Source: Channallabes apus
Taxonomy: Eukaryota > Chordata > Actinopteri > Siluriformes > Clariidae
Direction of reading: 5' to 3'
Assembly (NCBI GenBank): GCA_030522415.1
Contig: CM060126.1
Location: 3,366,333 to 3,430,332 of the forward strand
DNA: 64,000 nucleotides
Shown: positions 44,557 through 57,139 of the stretch, one piece after another
Position numbering within the stretch: position 1 is the stretch's first letter
Layout of the letters: every line of letters starts with the position of its first letter
The notes under the pieces: model-generated
The model's database searches: none
Seen by the model: the letters and a program-made list of their open reading frames with translations, nothing else
What the model was told of the DNA's origin: nothing
Translations under genes and position numbers: made by a program

Positions 44557-45312
44557 CGATAATTACCAGGAATTTTAGTACAATCCATCCAGACTTTTCA
44601 AATGAAAAGGACCTGAAAGAGAACGCCATTTGTCCCAGTGACACAGCACGCTTTTAAGAATACACGTTAGCAATACACAATTAGAGATTACCTATTGAAT
44701 AATTCCCCAGGGGAGCGTGGACACAGTGGGTCAGGGAGATAGCAAGACCAATTTATTAACAAAAGCATAACAATTCAACATTATACAACAGTTCAGTGCC
44801 GGAACTGCAAACAGTGGAGCAAATCATTCATGCTGAGTGCAAAAGCCTCAGTTAACGTGGAAGCTGCTGTGATAAAAACGCACCAATACGTTAAAAATCT
44901 CACATTCATTTTTATGTTATACACACAAAGATAAGCGCTATGAACACACAACACTAGCTATTCCACCCTTCCTCAGTGCTACATACAGGTCTATATGGCT
45001 TCCTAAGTTTTCTATAAGTTTCTCTTAAAAAGTAAAAAAAAAAAACATCTACAACTTCAGTTTAGAATACGGCTTATGGCAATAGCAAAAACCTCAAATA
45101 ACAAAAAAAGACATGTTCCCTGAGTCTCCCCCAGCACTTTGGTTGTGTTTTCATGGCAAGGTTTTTTTTATTTAATTTTTTTTGCTTCAAAATACAATTT
45201 TTAACCAAAGATCATCAATAAAGCTACACTAAGATGTGCAAATCATCACCAAGTTATCATTAACATCCATTACACCAATCTTAGTTGTAGAAATCCAAAC
45301 CTAAAAAAAATA
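44557..45312 (+). other. mtnr1b: Probable mtnr1b 3' UTR and flank
   Basis: AT-rich non-coding sequence after the stop. An AATAAA at 45217-45222 is the first plausible poly(A) signal I see, but a T/A-rich region offers little certainty. Confidence 0.35.
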
Positions 45313-45314
45313 TA

Positions 45315-46683
45315 CAGATCCTTCTCAAAAAATTAGCATATTGTGATAAAGTTCATTATTTTCTGTAATGTACTGATAAACATTAGACTTTCATATATTT
45401 TAGATTCATTACACACAAACTGAAGTAGTTCAAGCCTTTTATTGTTTTAATATTGATGATTCTGGCATACAGCTCATGAAAACCTCAAACAATTAGCATA
45501 TCATGAAAAGGTTCTCTAAACGAGCTCTTAACCTAATCATCTAAATCAACTAATTAACTCTAAACACCTGCAAAAGATTCCTGAGGCTTTTAAAAACTCC
45601 CAGCCTGGTTCATTACTCAAAACCGCAATCATGGGTAAGACTGCCGACCTGACTGCTGTCCAGAAGGCCATCATTGACACCCTCAAGCAAGAGGGTAAGA
45701 CACAGAAAGACATTTCTGAACGAATAGGCTGTTCCCAGAGTGCTGTATCAAGGCACCTCAGTGGGAAGTCTGTGGGAAGGAAAAAGTGTGGCAGAAAACG
45801 CTGCACAATGAGAAGAGGTGACCGGGCCCTGAGGAAGATTGTGGAGAAGGACCGATTCCAGACCTTGGGGGACCTGCGGAAGCAGTGGACTGAGTCTGGA
45901 GTAGAAACATCCAGAGCCACCGTGTACAGGCGTGTGCAGGAAATGGGCTACAGGTTGCAAATTTTGCATGTCATTCAGAAATCAAGGTGCCAGAGTCTGG
46001 AGGAAGACTGGGGAGAGGGAAATGCCAAAATGCCTGAAGTCCAGTGTCAAGTACCCACAGTCAGTGATGGTCTGGGGTGCCATGTCAGCTGCTGGTGTTG
46101 GTCCACTGTGTTTTATCAAGGGCAGGGTCAATGCAGCTAGCTATCAGGAGATTTTGGAGCACTTCATGCTTCCATCTGCTGAAAAGCTTTATGGAGATGA
46201 AGATTTCATTTTTCAGCACGACCTGGCACCTGCTCACGGTGCCAAAACCACTGGTAAATGGTTTACTGACCATGGTATTACTGTGCTCAATTGGCCTGCC
46301 AACTCTCCTGACCTGAACCCCATAGAGAATCTGTGGGATATTGTGAAGAGAAAGTTGAGACACAAGACACAAGAATCTGCAAAAGGATTCCCGACCAAGT
46401 ATTGAGTGCAGAACTGAACATCATTATTTGAAGGTTGACTTTTTTTTGTATTAAAAACACTTTTCTTTTATTGGTCGGATGAAATATGCTAATTTTTTGA
46501 GATAGGGATTTTGGGTTTTCATGAGCTGTATGCCACAATCATCAATATTAAAACAATAAAAGGCTTGAACTACTTCAGTTTGTGTGTAATGAATCTAAAA
46601 TATATGAAAGTCTAATGTTTATCAGTACATTACAGAAAATAATGAACTTTATCACAATATGCTAATTTTTTGAGAAGGACCTG
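45315..46683 (+). mobile_element. Tc1-like transposon (family B), internally deleted, both ends present
   Basis: A 1369-bp element starting CAGATCCTTCTCAAAAAATT and ending AATTTTTTGAGAAGGACCTG, with TA on both sides (45313-45314, 46684-46685). The inverted arms are ~175 bp and each holds a second internal copy of the AAAAATTAGCATAT motif (45493; complement near 46482), an IR/DR layout as in Sleeping Beauty-type elements. It carries a broken transposase. Confidence 0.93.
45631..46405 (+). pseudogene. Tc1-like transposase (family B), deleted catalytic segment and frameshifts
   Basis: Starts MGKTADLTAVQKAIIDTLKQ, with helix-turn-helix ISERIGCSQSAVSRHL and ATVYRRVQEMGY. Directly after this the frame jumps to KFCMSFRNQGARVWRK, so the segment that normally carries the first catalytic Asp is gone. 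A second frame (45932-46405) continues SVMVWGAMSAAGVGPLCF, FQHDLAPAH (second Asp) and [17 protein letters not shown] (Glu). Near the C terminus a further 2-base difference from the 62-kb copy changes the end (RHKTQESAKGF). It cannot encode an active enzyme. Confidence 0.9.
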
Positions 46684-46685
46684 TA

Positions 46686-47574
46686 TATATATTGAGAATT
46701 ACACCATAGTTTCCATTTGAGTTCCTCCTATTCAACAAATCCGTTTTAAAAAATCCATGTCTAATGTAGACACAAAGTCCTTCTCAACTGAAACACAATG
46801 TTAAGAACCATTTCGGTCAAATGTGAGCTAAACAGAGAGAGAAAAAGTCAAGGTCGCACAAACGTTTCCTTTCCAGATGCCAATTAAACCGTTCTAATTC
46901 AAAAGCAGCACTGTCCGCTAAGAGGACGTGTAAAATGCTTAGTTAGTGTTGCACTGTTGCAAAGACAAATATGTCTATACGGCATTTTCCGTATTCCCAA
47001 TTCCACATAACAGCTACTGTATGTTCTTTTACTACAGCACCTGCACTTTACAGGCCAAACACGACCCTTAAAGATTGCATTTTATATATACACTATCAAG
47101 GTTCCTAAAGTAATGAAGGTACATAAAGACTACATTAAATGAAATTTAACAGAAGAAATTATAATGAAACAGTGGGCAAGTTGTGTCCGGGTGCCATTAT
47201 TGCTGACTCTTTGGGGTGTGAATGCTAAAGTACAGGATCTCTGGGATAATGTTTTTTTTTTTTTTTTAAATTATTATACTTTTTTCTTCAAACTCTTTTA
47301 CACAACATATAACTGTATCAAATAGATACAGTTCTTAAAACCGTCATGAGCAACTTTTAGCAAATAACATAATTGTGGCTGTTTCATGTAGCTCAAGCGA
47401 TTGTGATTCCTAAAGTAGCTAATTTAAAACACCTAGCATCTTAGGATGAACATTTCAGTAAGTGAAACAAACTTAAAGTATGCCTCAATACTCAAAACAA
47501 TTGTATCTGGAGACATCATGTTTTATTAACCAATAATTGAATAAAGTTGTGTGTAAGAGACTCCACAAGCCACA
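46686..47574. other. Intergenic stretch without recognised gene
   Basis: AT-rich with a poly-T run near 47252-47268. No coding signal recognised on either strand. Confidence 0.45.
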
Positions 47575-48474
47575 CAGGGCCCGGTTTCTTGAAAGCTTAT
47601 CGCTAAGTAGTTCTTAAGTTGTACTTTAACCTCTCTCTTAACGTTATGGCGCATTTCCCGGAACATTCACACTCTAAGTAACTCTTAGGTCACATGTTCA
47701 TAACGTTGGTCTGGACCAACCTTAACTCATTCTTTTTTTTTTAGTCGTGGCCAATTCCTCCCCGTCACTAGGGGGCTCCACATTAAGGCTACCACTGCCA
47801 CTCAATCGGGAGGGCGAATACTATCACGTGTTTCCTCCGAACCGCGTGATGTCAGCCGACCACATCTTTTCGAACTGCTCGCTCACGCACCGTTAGGGGC
47901 GGAATAACACACTCGGAGGAAAGCAATAGCCACTCCTTCTGCGTGCTCGAGCTCACAGACGCCCCTGATTGGCTGTAGAGCCGTGATTAATGTGGGAGCA
48001 CTAAATACCTCTCATCCCTCCCCTCTGAGAGAGCTCGGCCAATCAGCTCTCTCTAGACCTCCGGCTGTGAGAGGTATCAGCATCACCCGGGGATCGAACC
48101 AGCGATCTCCGGATGATAGGGCGAGAACTTTACCACTGCGCCACTCGGAGGCCCTCAACCTTAACTTTCTCTTAGCGTAGTTTCAGTTCAAGTCACTAGT
48201 CGCCGCCACTTAGCAGCAGTCTTTATAAATAAGCGGTGTATGTAGGCACATTTTGGCACGTTATCAAAGTCGTATTAATGATGGAATATACTGTAGGACT
48301 GTTTATGAATTTTATTTCATTTGATATCAAAATTAATAGAGTGACTTTTAATTAGCCTATTTCATAATGTGACTAATGCATTAACATTGGTAATCACTTT
48401 TAATATTGAAAAGGTGGCAAACCAGTGGTGGCTATTTAAAAAAAAGGTTTTATTTATCGGGAAACCGGGCCCAG
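47575..48474. mobile_element. MITE with GGGCCCGGTTTC termini, split by a SINE
   Basis: Inverted ends CAGGGCCCGGTTTCTTGA (left) and the complement CTGGGCCCGGTTTCCCGA (right). Removing the SINE and one copy of its target duplication leaves ~460 bp. There is no coding capacity. No target duplication of the MITE itself is clear, so the superfamily is left open. Confidence 0.65.
47728..48155 (-). mobile_element. tRNA-derived SINE (family S2), full length
   Basis: The complement of the right end reads GGCCTCCGAGTGGCGCAGTG, GTAAAGTTCTCGCCC (box A-like), then GCTGGTTCGATCCCC (box B), a body with CTGATTGGCCGAGCTCTCTC, and a poly-A/T tail at 47728. The perfect 11-bp duplication CAACCTTAACT at 47717-47727 and 48156-48166 marks its insertion into the MITE. 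The ORF at 47983-48180 lies over it. The head is a tRNA pseudogene-like promoter, not a tRNA gene. Confidence 0.92.
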
Positions 48475-49728
48475 TGTCGTAACACTGATTTCCTTCATAC
48501 TTTGTACAAAAATGTATGTTTAGTGACACTTACGAAACTCCATTAAAAAATTTTTCAACAAAAATGTAAACTAAAGGGTGAAATACCACCACTTGGGTGT
48601 CAGGCTTACCAAATCTTTCACTACTGCAGCTGAGTCACTGCGTTATTTTGGTGACCATAGAGAAACAAACTATTTTTCTTTTAAAGGGTGCAATTACTTT
48701 TGAACAGGTAGTCTTTTTAGTCCTAATTAACTGCATTTTTCAAGTCATTTAAATAAACATACCATGTTTTACAAGATTTTTATGAATTTGGTGTGTAATA
48801 GAAGCAAACAAGCAATTTAAACATATCTGTATATAAAATGCAGTAATTCATCACCAAGCAAAAAAAAAACACTGTGACCTTAATGTGTTTCCTTACAAAT
48901 TATTTTTGTAAAACTCATCAGATCTAGATCAATAATGAATTTATGAATTAATTATTTTGCATTCAATGCTTTACTATCGTCTTGTGTATTTAGTGTATTT
49001 TCATCATCTACTGCAGCTTTAGCACTTTGGCTAGCGAGTAAACGTAAAAGAAGGTCAACTGGCAGATTAGTATTCATGCCCCACAGCACCTTTGCGTATT
49101 TCATAATTAAAATTCTGCATGATCGCTGTGTAAAGTTGAATATAGCATTTGTAAGGTGCTAAACTCATTTCTGTAATGTTTCCTCACAACCTCTAGCTAG
49201 CAAGAAATCTGGAATACTACAAAAACATTTACGGTTTATATATGTATAAACCTTAAAACCCAAATTGACATTAAATTAAGCAATTTTTTTATTTTACAAT
49301 GCAAATCACAGGGGAAAAAAAGTTAAACCATAAGAATTTAGGCACCTTTCTGACAGCAATGTGCTAGTTTAAGTTTTTTTTTTTCAATTAGTCTGTATAA
49401 TTTAATTTTAATAGCTGTAAATAAAAAGTTTATTTGATAGTAAAATAAATTATAAACGTTCAAAAATAGCAGTTTTACAAAAATTTCAATTAATTGTGCA
49501 ATATTGTTTGTTGAAAATGAAGTCAGTCTTAAATATTATACCTCAGCACTGTAGTTCCATTAAGCTTAAAAACAGCATTGGAAAAAAATATTTTGTTTTT
49601 AAAAATGGCTTTTAACCTACTTCTCTATGTGTCTATATATGTATGTGTGTGCCAGGTGTAATTTTAAGTATTGGGACCAAAAAGCAGAGTTGTGGAACTA
49701 ATGCTTATTTAAAATTTTTGACCATCCC

Positions 49729-49797
<69 letters not shown>

Positions 49798-51235
49798 ACT
49801 AAAGACTTTGAACTGTGAGCTCTTTTTATGTAAATGTGCCTGATGTTAAAAAGCCTCAAACATGTCACATTTGCAAAGCAAATTCCATAAATGCCTCAAA
49901 TTTACAAAATTACATTTATTATGTCTATTAAAGCCTCAAAGTCAAACCAGTTAAACTGTGTTAAAACTTTTGCAGCAGTGTGGACACACTGTTAAAGCTG
50001 AACTCAGTGAAATGTAATATATATTACAAAAAAAAAAGATTCCATTTTAATGAACCATGGAAATGTCTTGTATGGTCTTAGTTTGATGTGTTAGAATGTT
50101 TTAAACATCTTGGAAGGGTTCAAAGTATTCTTGAGTATTTGGCAGAAAGTCACCCTAATATTAATTAATAAATAATTATGTTGTATGATTTTTATAGCAA
50201 AACTGCCATTTTAATTTCTAAAGAATGGTCTGTTGAACTGATATATGCACGGCAGTAAAAACTCAAAGCATAATGATTCATCAAATAGAAATTATGTTGT
50301 CTTGTACAGTAGACTTTTATTTACTTCAATTTCCAATGAGACTCACAAAAGTAAAAAAAAAATAATAAATCTGGATGCTAAAATCCATATAAATAAAATG
50401 TTCAGAATTATACAGATAACAAGTTATAGATTCAGTACTGTTTTCCCCTGTGGCTTAATTAAACCTCCTACGCAAAAGTATGCATCAGCTGCTAAAAAGC
50501 CATTGTAAACTTTGTAGACAATTTCTGTTGATGGAGAAGTCTGAGAAATAAAAACATATTGGAGCTTAGAAAATTAGACAATATATGTAAAAAAAAATTA
50601 GCTTTACACTTTAAATACATGCTGAATTTATTTTTTAAATAAAAAAAGAAATACAAACTGTGCCATTTTGCAGAAAGAGCTATACAATATTTGTCAGTTT
50701 AATATTAATGACACCAAACTTCACCCAAGGTTATTAAGTAACATAAAAAAGTTATGTTTGTCATGTAATATTATGTCAATCAGGGCGTATTAAAACACAA
50801 TTTAGTAAAAAGGTTCCTCAAATTAATCGCATTACATGTAAGTGAAGTCTAACTTATGAAAGTAAGCATTTTCATAGAGAAAAGCACAAGAAGACTGATG
50901 TTAAAACATTCTTCAATATTCAACTCTCAAGTACTATCTTAGTAACAGCGGGTTTTTTTTTTTGTCACACCAGTGTGTAAGCCTATGCATTACCTCATCT
51001 CACCATCTGTCTTGAGGATAACTGGTTATCTTAGTATCTTAGTACAAAGCAAGTATTCAGATCTCCTAATATGTGTCGAGTATGGATATTTTATAGCTAT
51101 ACTTAAAGTTATTTGCAAATCTGTAGCAATATTTTAAGAGCATTTTATAAATGATAAAATGCTTCGGCTAAAAAATCTTAATTGCATTATTTAATTTATC
51201 TGATTAACATCAATGGAAATGTTTATATTGATTAA
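48475..51235. other. Repeat-poor AT-rich intergenic stretch, part 1
   Basis: Contains a GT tract at 49734-49795 but almost no recognisable transposon text. ORFs are short (50245-50508 the longest) and without motifs. It could be intergenic or an unusually long untranslated region. Confidence 0.4.
49734..49795. repeat. (GT)n microsatellite, about 60 bp
   Basis: Perfect GT tract of about 31 units, one of the longest in the window. Confidence 0.97.
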
Positions 51236-51911
51236 TATACACCGATCAGCCATAACACTAAATCCACCCACATAATATTGTGTGAGTCTCGTTTATGCCA
51301 CCATAAACAGCTCTGATCCCTCGAGGTATAGATTTCACAAGACCTCTAAAGTTGTCCTCTCATATCTGGCGACGAGATCTTAGCAGCAGATCCTTTAAGT
51401 TCTGTAAGTTCTGAGGTTTACCTCCATGGATCAGAATTTTTGATCCAGAAAATCTAAATCTGCTAAAGTAGCTGGTGGTGGAACGTTTATTGAAACATGG
51501 AACAATTGAGGATTGAGAAGTCCTTTTTCTAGCATGATTAGAAACGTCTTATTTATTTGTTTTAACACATGCAATGACTGTTCTTCTCAGTGCTTCGTCA
51601 CCTCTCATATAAACACATGCAGCATGAAAACAAAGCCGCAGACTTTTATAGGCGAGCCAAAGACTTTCTGGCATAAATGTTTGTGGTGAGCACAAATGCA
51701 ACATTATGATGAGTTCACAGAAATTAACACAAAATAATGTGGGAAATGGTAGCTAGAGTTGCTCTTTAGTGCAAAAACTGCTCATTGATCTTGCTTCCAG
51801 TGCATCACTTTCAAGCACTGAAGGGTCACCAACCCCTTGACAGGTGCCAATGTAACAGGATAATTAAAGTTATTTACCTCACCTTGCAGTTTTTATGTTA
51901 TGGCTAATCAA
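51236..51911. mobile_element. DNA-transposon fragment with TATACACCGATCAGCCATAACA terminus
   Basis: Left TATACACCGATCAGCCATAA, right complement CATTTTGATTAGCCATAACA: inverted termini about 675 bp apart. This terminus is one I recognise from other fish genomes, but I cannot assign the superfamily. The interior (TGGATCAGAATTTTTGATCC, GGAGACTTTTATAGGCGAGC-like text) has no ORF of note. Confidence 0.55.
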
Positions 51912-54095
51912 AATGCATCTCTTCTAATAAATTACATAGAAAATAATGTAATAAAACAACAACAACAAAAATGTGCAGTTATGGGTCGTCTGCTTCTCTT
52001 ATGCAAGTATCTTAGTAACGTTGATGTAGAATCTGTGACATTGGTGAGGTTGAGTTTTATTTTTATCTTAGTAAAAAACGTCTTAAAAGATTGTTGATTA
52101 CTGTGTACTTTCTTGTCTTGGTGACACTTACATGGTTCTCGCCATAAGTATTCAATATTGTTACAACAATTTTATGTTCTGGTATAAAAGTAACTATTAC
52201 AATTAAGCTAACCTTTAAGGGAAAAAAATGCAACATGAGTGGTAATTCTTTTATTTTTAATTAAAAGTATTTAAGATTTGTAATAAATGTTTTTTTCCCT
52301 TCCAAAATTCAATTAAGGGATTAGGATAATCTTTCACTTTTATTACTTAACTGTCCAGACATTTTTCAAGTAACTCAATTAGTTAGATTGAATTTAAGTT
52401 TTTATGTGTTTTAACATATAATAAAAAAAAAACTGCTGCTCAAATTCACTTAAGGGATAAATATAAGATATAATTATGAACTTTCACAGCTAGTGCACTT
52501 TTATAACTACTGTAGGTTAGAAACATGTTTAACTGTCTAAATTCAATTTGGCATCTGTTTTGTTCAGAGATTTCCCCAATGATCAGTAAAAGATTATCAA
52601 ATAAACCACAACAACAGCAATTCAGGAAGTTTTATAAAAAAAAAATCATCACTATCGGCATGTATTGTATGTAATCATGTCACATTGTGATTCAGTAACC
52701 ATAAATTTAGCTAACCTGTGCTTCTTAAACTAGTCCGTTGCACAGTTAATTCTTGCAATATAATCAGGAATATTTCATTCATAGCTACGTTTAATTATCT
52801 AGCAGTGACCTAGCTACATTCTGAAATACTTAGTTATTTATTCATTTATTGTGCTCATTACAAGTACTTTTAAAAAGTCAAAGAAAAAATGCGCATAAGA
52901 AAATAATGTCAAGGGTCTTTTCTATTTTATGGGTGTAAATCTAAATACATTTTTATCATTATTCTTAATGAAGAATTAAATGAATAAATAATGAATACTT
53001 ATTATAATTCATTTGATTAGTATGAAAGGCACTTGAGTACAATGGTATTATGTTGCTTAATATTCACCTGTAATGAACATTTTTGCGTTATGGCTGTTTA
53101 CACATCAAATCTCAGTACTTGTTAAAGTACACTTATCTTAGTAATGAACTTTGTGTGTGGTGTGTTGCTGACTTCAAAAGATTAAGTACTGTATGGTTCA
53201 GGTTCAATGTTACAAAGCCAAACATTTGTGCTATTTCATACCGGGAAATAAAGACTGTGCATGCACTTTTCTTTCTTTTTTTTCTTTCTTTCTTTCTTTC
53301 TTAAAAGAATTGTGGGAGTGAGCTGTGTGGCTGCATGCTGAGACTGAAAGATGTTTAAAATGAACAAAAATGCATTTTCGTTGTATTTCTGTGAATTCTT
53401 TTAACTAATTGAAGTGTTTAATTTTGCACATTAATAAAACTATTTCTTTTAGAAGATCTGACTTTTTGGTTGTTGTACCATGTACCTGAAACAGTTTAAT
53501 TATTAAAGTGGACAGACAAGAGATAAAAGAGAAATTCTATCTTCAATACTGCAACATCTTTAGAATTAACAAGCAGTTGTACTGTACATACTGTAGTGTA
53601 CAAAGTAAAAGCCTCCTCTTCCTTTCAGTATATACAGTACTGTCTATGTGCTGTGTTTAGGGATAAATTGATGAAGCTATACATTTACAAATATAAATTT
53701 TTTTTTTACATTTATATTCAGAATTTGCATTTCTGTAAATCTGCTTTGGTAAAAGCTCTACATAAATATAACTGACAATTTAATTCTATTCACTAGAATT
53801 AACCATATGTCGATATAATTTATTTGTAGAATGTGTGACAAATATAAACATTTGTTATTAGCTACGTGGTTTGAGATCTGTTTAATATGATGCATACAGT
53901 ATTTTGGTGAAGGTAAAAACATTTTTTAACATTGATGAGTATTTTTTTTGGGGAAATGAATCTTAATAAAAATACATTTTATATATATTTGACAGATGTG
54001 TTCCTAATGGATCCACCCAATATGAGTGATTAAATGTAAATATTACTTCAACTCATAGGCCACTCCTTGTTAAAGAATTATCCTTACTGTATATT
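51912..54095. other. Repeat-poor AT-rich stretch, part 2
   Basis: No confident gene or element. A CTTT run lies at ~53268-53302. AATAAA-type motifs occur near 53248 and 53433 (AATAAAACTATTTC), which would suit the 3' end of a transcript on the + strand, but nothing else supports one. AT palindromes occur near 53580-53645. Confidence 0.35.
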
Positions 54096-54099
54096 TTAT

Positions 54100-54289
54100 A
54101 CTGGATTGAAGGGGTTGTGGTGCCTATCCCAGGAGACTTTGGGCACAAGGTGGGGTAAAGTCTGGCTAGGATGCCAATCCATTACAGGGCACACACTATG
54201 GGCAATTTTGGGAATGCCAATTCAACTAATTAAAAAAAACTCCATGCACACACAATGGCCTAACCGTTAAGCCATTGTGCTGCCCAGCA
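54100..54289 (-). mobile_element. Degraded SINE S1 copy
   Basis: GTGCCTATCCCAGGAGACTT, GATGCCAATCCATTACAGGG, CACACACTATGGGCAATTTT, then CTCCATGCACACA and TAACCGTTAAGCCATTGTGC (decayed head complement). The middle of the central domain is deleted. Confidence 0.75.
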
Positions 54290-54575
54290 ATACATTTATT
54301 ATATACTGTAGTGCTTTTAACAGGCGTCATTGTCACAAAGCAGCTTTACAGTATTAAAAAGAAAATTAGGGAAATGGGTTTGACAGGTGTGAGAAAATAT
54401 GTATGAATCAGAATTGATCAAGATTTCCCTGATGAGCAAGCCGAGGGTGTCGGTGTCGAGTATAAACTCCCTGAGATGGCAACAGGAATAGGATTCCTTG
54501 AGAGGAACCAGGAACCCGTCCTCATTTAGGTGATAACAGATAGCATATGGAGCTAACTGGTCTAGTTGTCATCTA
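54290..54575 (+). repeat. Dispersed repeat D, longest copy
   Basis: CAGGCGTCATTGTCACAAAG, GCAGCTTTACAGTATTAAAA, GTATGAATCAGAATTGATCA, GATGAGCAAGCCGAGGGTGT, CTCCCTGAGATGGCAACAGG, GAGAGGAACCAGG and GGTGATAACAGATAGCATAT. Matches pieces at 1779, 30178 and 14355. Confidence 0.65.
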
Positions 54576-54730
54576 GTTAGTAATTTCATATTAATGTTAG
54601 TCAAACGTTGTTGTTTATTATAATTGTCTTTTGATTGTCTGTTGTTTTGTTTTTTTTACAGCAAGTGATAGTTTGTACATTGAGCTGTGCATTTGATTGC
54701 TTGTTTATTAACCACAAAAACTTTTAAGTT

Positions 54731-55079
54731 CATTCATTCATTGATCTTCTATACCGCTTTATCCTGTATTCAGGGTCGCGGGGACCTGGAGCCTATCCCA
54801 GGAGACTCTGGGCACGAGGCAGGGTACACCCTGGACAGCGTGCCAATCCATCGCAGAGCACACACACACACAATGGTCAATTTAGGAACGCCAATTAGCC
54901 TAACCTGCATGTCTTTGGACTGTGGGAGGAAACCGGAGTACCCGGAGGAAACCCACCAAACACGGGGAGAACATGCAAACTCCATGCACACAGAGACGGG
55001 AATCGAGCCTGGCCGGGAATCGAACCCGGACCCTGGAGGTGCAAGGCGACAGTGCTAACCACTACACCACCGTGCCACC
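54731..55079 (-). mobile_element. tRNA-derived SINE (family S1, duplicated B-box form) with 12-bp target duplication
   Basis: Near-complete copy: (CATT)n tail on the left, head TGCTAACCACTACACCACCG on the right, and the doubled box B (GGAATCGAGCC, GGCCGGGAATCGAACCC). The duplication AACTTTTAAGTT is perfect at 54719-54730 and 55080-55091. The ORFs at 54687-55107 are artefacts. From 55092 to 56240 I see only AT-rich DNA. Confidence 0.93.
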
Positions 55080-56344
55080 AACTTTTAAGTTACATAATCA
55101 AAAATAGTTTCAAATAATTCAGCTACACACCTAACTGATGATGACAGCTTTGCCAATTCAGGAAATTTTGATGTGGCCAGGTGCCAAATATGCACAAAAA
55201 AAGAATTAAAGTATCTTTAAAACAATTAAAACTATTTTTAACTAAACTTATTTGTTTAAAAAAGAATACATTGTTATGACTTTAAATATAAATTTAAATT
55301 CTATACCTGACATTCATGTATTTGCATAAAGCTGCTTTGTGACAATATTTATTGTTATAAACGCTATAAAATTTAATGTAGCATTAAAGTAACTGTTAAA
55401 AATTGTTTTATTAAATAGGTTTGAAATTCTAAATAGAAGATCTGTAATAAATCTGTAATAAAATTAGCAAATGTACGTTTCCTTCTAGTTGCTAATATTA
55501 TTTTAGTTGATTCCTGAAAAACAGACATAAAGGTTAAAACTGAAGGGCATTTTTTATATACAGTACAAAACTGTATTAAACTGTGTTATTTCTTAAGTAA
55601 AAGTTTCTATTATATTTATAACAAGCTAGACAAAAAATGTGTTTTTGCTTGGGAATGAGGTTGGCTATAACTTTTGGCTATACATTTCACAAGTATTGTG
55701 ATGACTTATTTATGAGTTCACTTTTAGTCTTATTGTTAGCTTCATTTCTTATTTATTTAAACCTTCAAAGCACTTTCAATCTCAGAGTTCATTGATCTAA
55801 CCAACGATTGTACAAATTGCCTGAGTTTAGCATCCAGTTAGTAATTAACAGACTGCGGTGTGGAACACGGGGACGAGCGCCTCCGGGCCCTGCATCAGTT
55901 AAATGTTTCAATTACAGTGGTGTAAGCAAGACTCTTATATAACCAGTCAACTCCTATATTCCATCCTTACAAGGTCATGAACTCCATCTACATTTCATCA
56001 CTATGCTTTTTCTCTATCTCTTTATCTTCCTCTCCCGTCTCTAGTCTCATTTCAATACACAACCCACAGTACATTATTTTCTTCTGTTAGAGAGTGAAAT
56101 ACCATAAAACTGGGACATGGGCTATAAATTATAAAAGAGGAAGAGCATCAAACTTTTAAAAGTGGTTCCTTTATGAAATTGGATGCAGATGTTTTTGTAC
56201 TGTAGCATGAAATGTGATAAAGTGGAAAGGGTTATGAATTATGGAAGCATGGATCGTTTTGTGTGCGTGTGTGTGGACAGAGAACATGGACCAAATAGAC
56301 CTTAGTAACATTATGATTTATAATTTTCTACTTTTACAAATTAG

Positions 56345-56346
56345 TT

Positions 56347-56387
<41 letters not shown>

Positions 56388-56388
56388 C
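56345..56388. repeat. (CTAT)n microsatellite
   Basis: About eleven perfect CTAT units, just left of duplicated block A1. Confidence 0.97.
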
Positions 56389-56394
56389 GTATGG

Positions 56395-56720
56395 TTGTAT
56401 TGTTCTATCATTCTCACACTCCTTCACCTAAAGAGGTTTTCAATGGCCTGAGATAGAGTGAAATGTGAATTGGGCCGAGTCTGATAAAAAGCAACTGTAA
56501 CACTGGAGCAAGAAAGTAACACCACACTCACATGAAAAATTGGGACAAAAAAATGCTCAGTACCGAGCCCTGAGGATCACCCCTGAAAGGTAACATCACT
56601 TTTTTTTCACACACACTCAGTCAGAAAAACCTGGAACCATTTAATTACAATTTTCAAAATTGCCTATATCTTGGAAATGCTTCAGGAAAAAATATGATGT
56701 ATAATGGTGTCATAGCCATA
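56395..56720. repeat. Duplicated block A, copy 1
   Basis: Shares with 59265-59580: TTGTTCTA, TGATAAAAAGCAACTGTA, CCCTGAGGATCACCCCTGAA, ACACTCAGTCAG.AAAACCTG, TAATTACAATT, GCCTAT..CTTGGAAATGCT and CAGGAAAAAATAT. No ORF is conserved between copies, so this is non-coding. Confidence 0.8.
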
Positions 56721-57139
56721 ACTTAATGTAAAGGATGACCCCTGGAGGGCGTTCAGCACCCGTGGACCTGTATGTGGTTTTGGTGTTTTATTTGTTCGGA
56801 CTATTATATTCTGTTGTTATTGTATGCAACAGCATGCACCTATTTATTGTATTTATGCCCAGATTGTCTGTAGTGTGTGAATGTGTGTGTAAATGTTGAC
56901 TGAAGGTCCTACCACTATTGTATTTATTTCCATTGTAAAAATGGAAATAAATACAATAGTCACCACTGGCCTCCACGGTCCCCAGTCGGACTACAGAGGC
57001 ACCTATACAGTATATATTTATCTTTAGCTATATTTATCTTTATTGTTGTCTATAAAATACACAATCTATCCACTAAAATATTAAATATGATGATTTCTAA
57101 GTTTCACAGGCTTAAAAGTAATTGTATCATTGACTGATA

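Noticed and set aside
53230..53460. 3' end of an unknown plus-strand gene (AATAAA motifs)
   Set aside because: AATAAA is expected by chance in AT-rich DNA; no coding exon upstream supports it.
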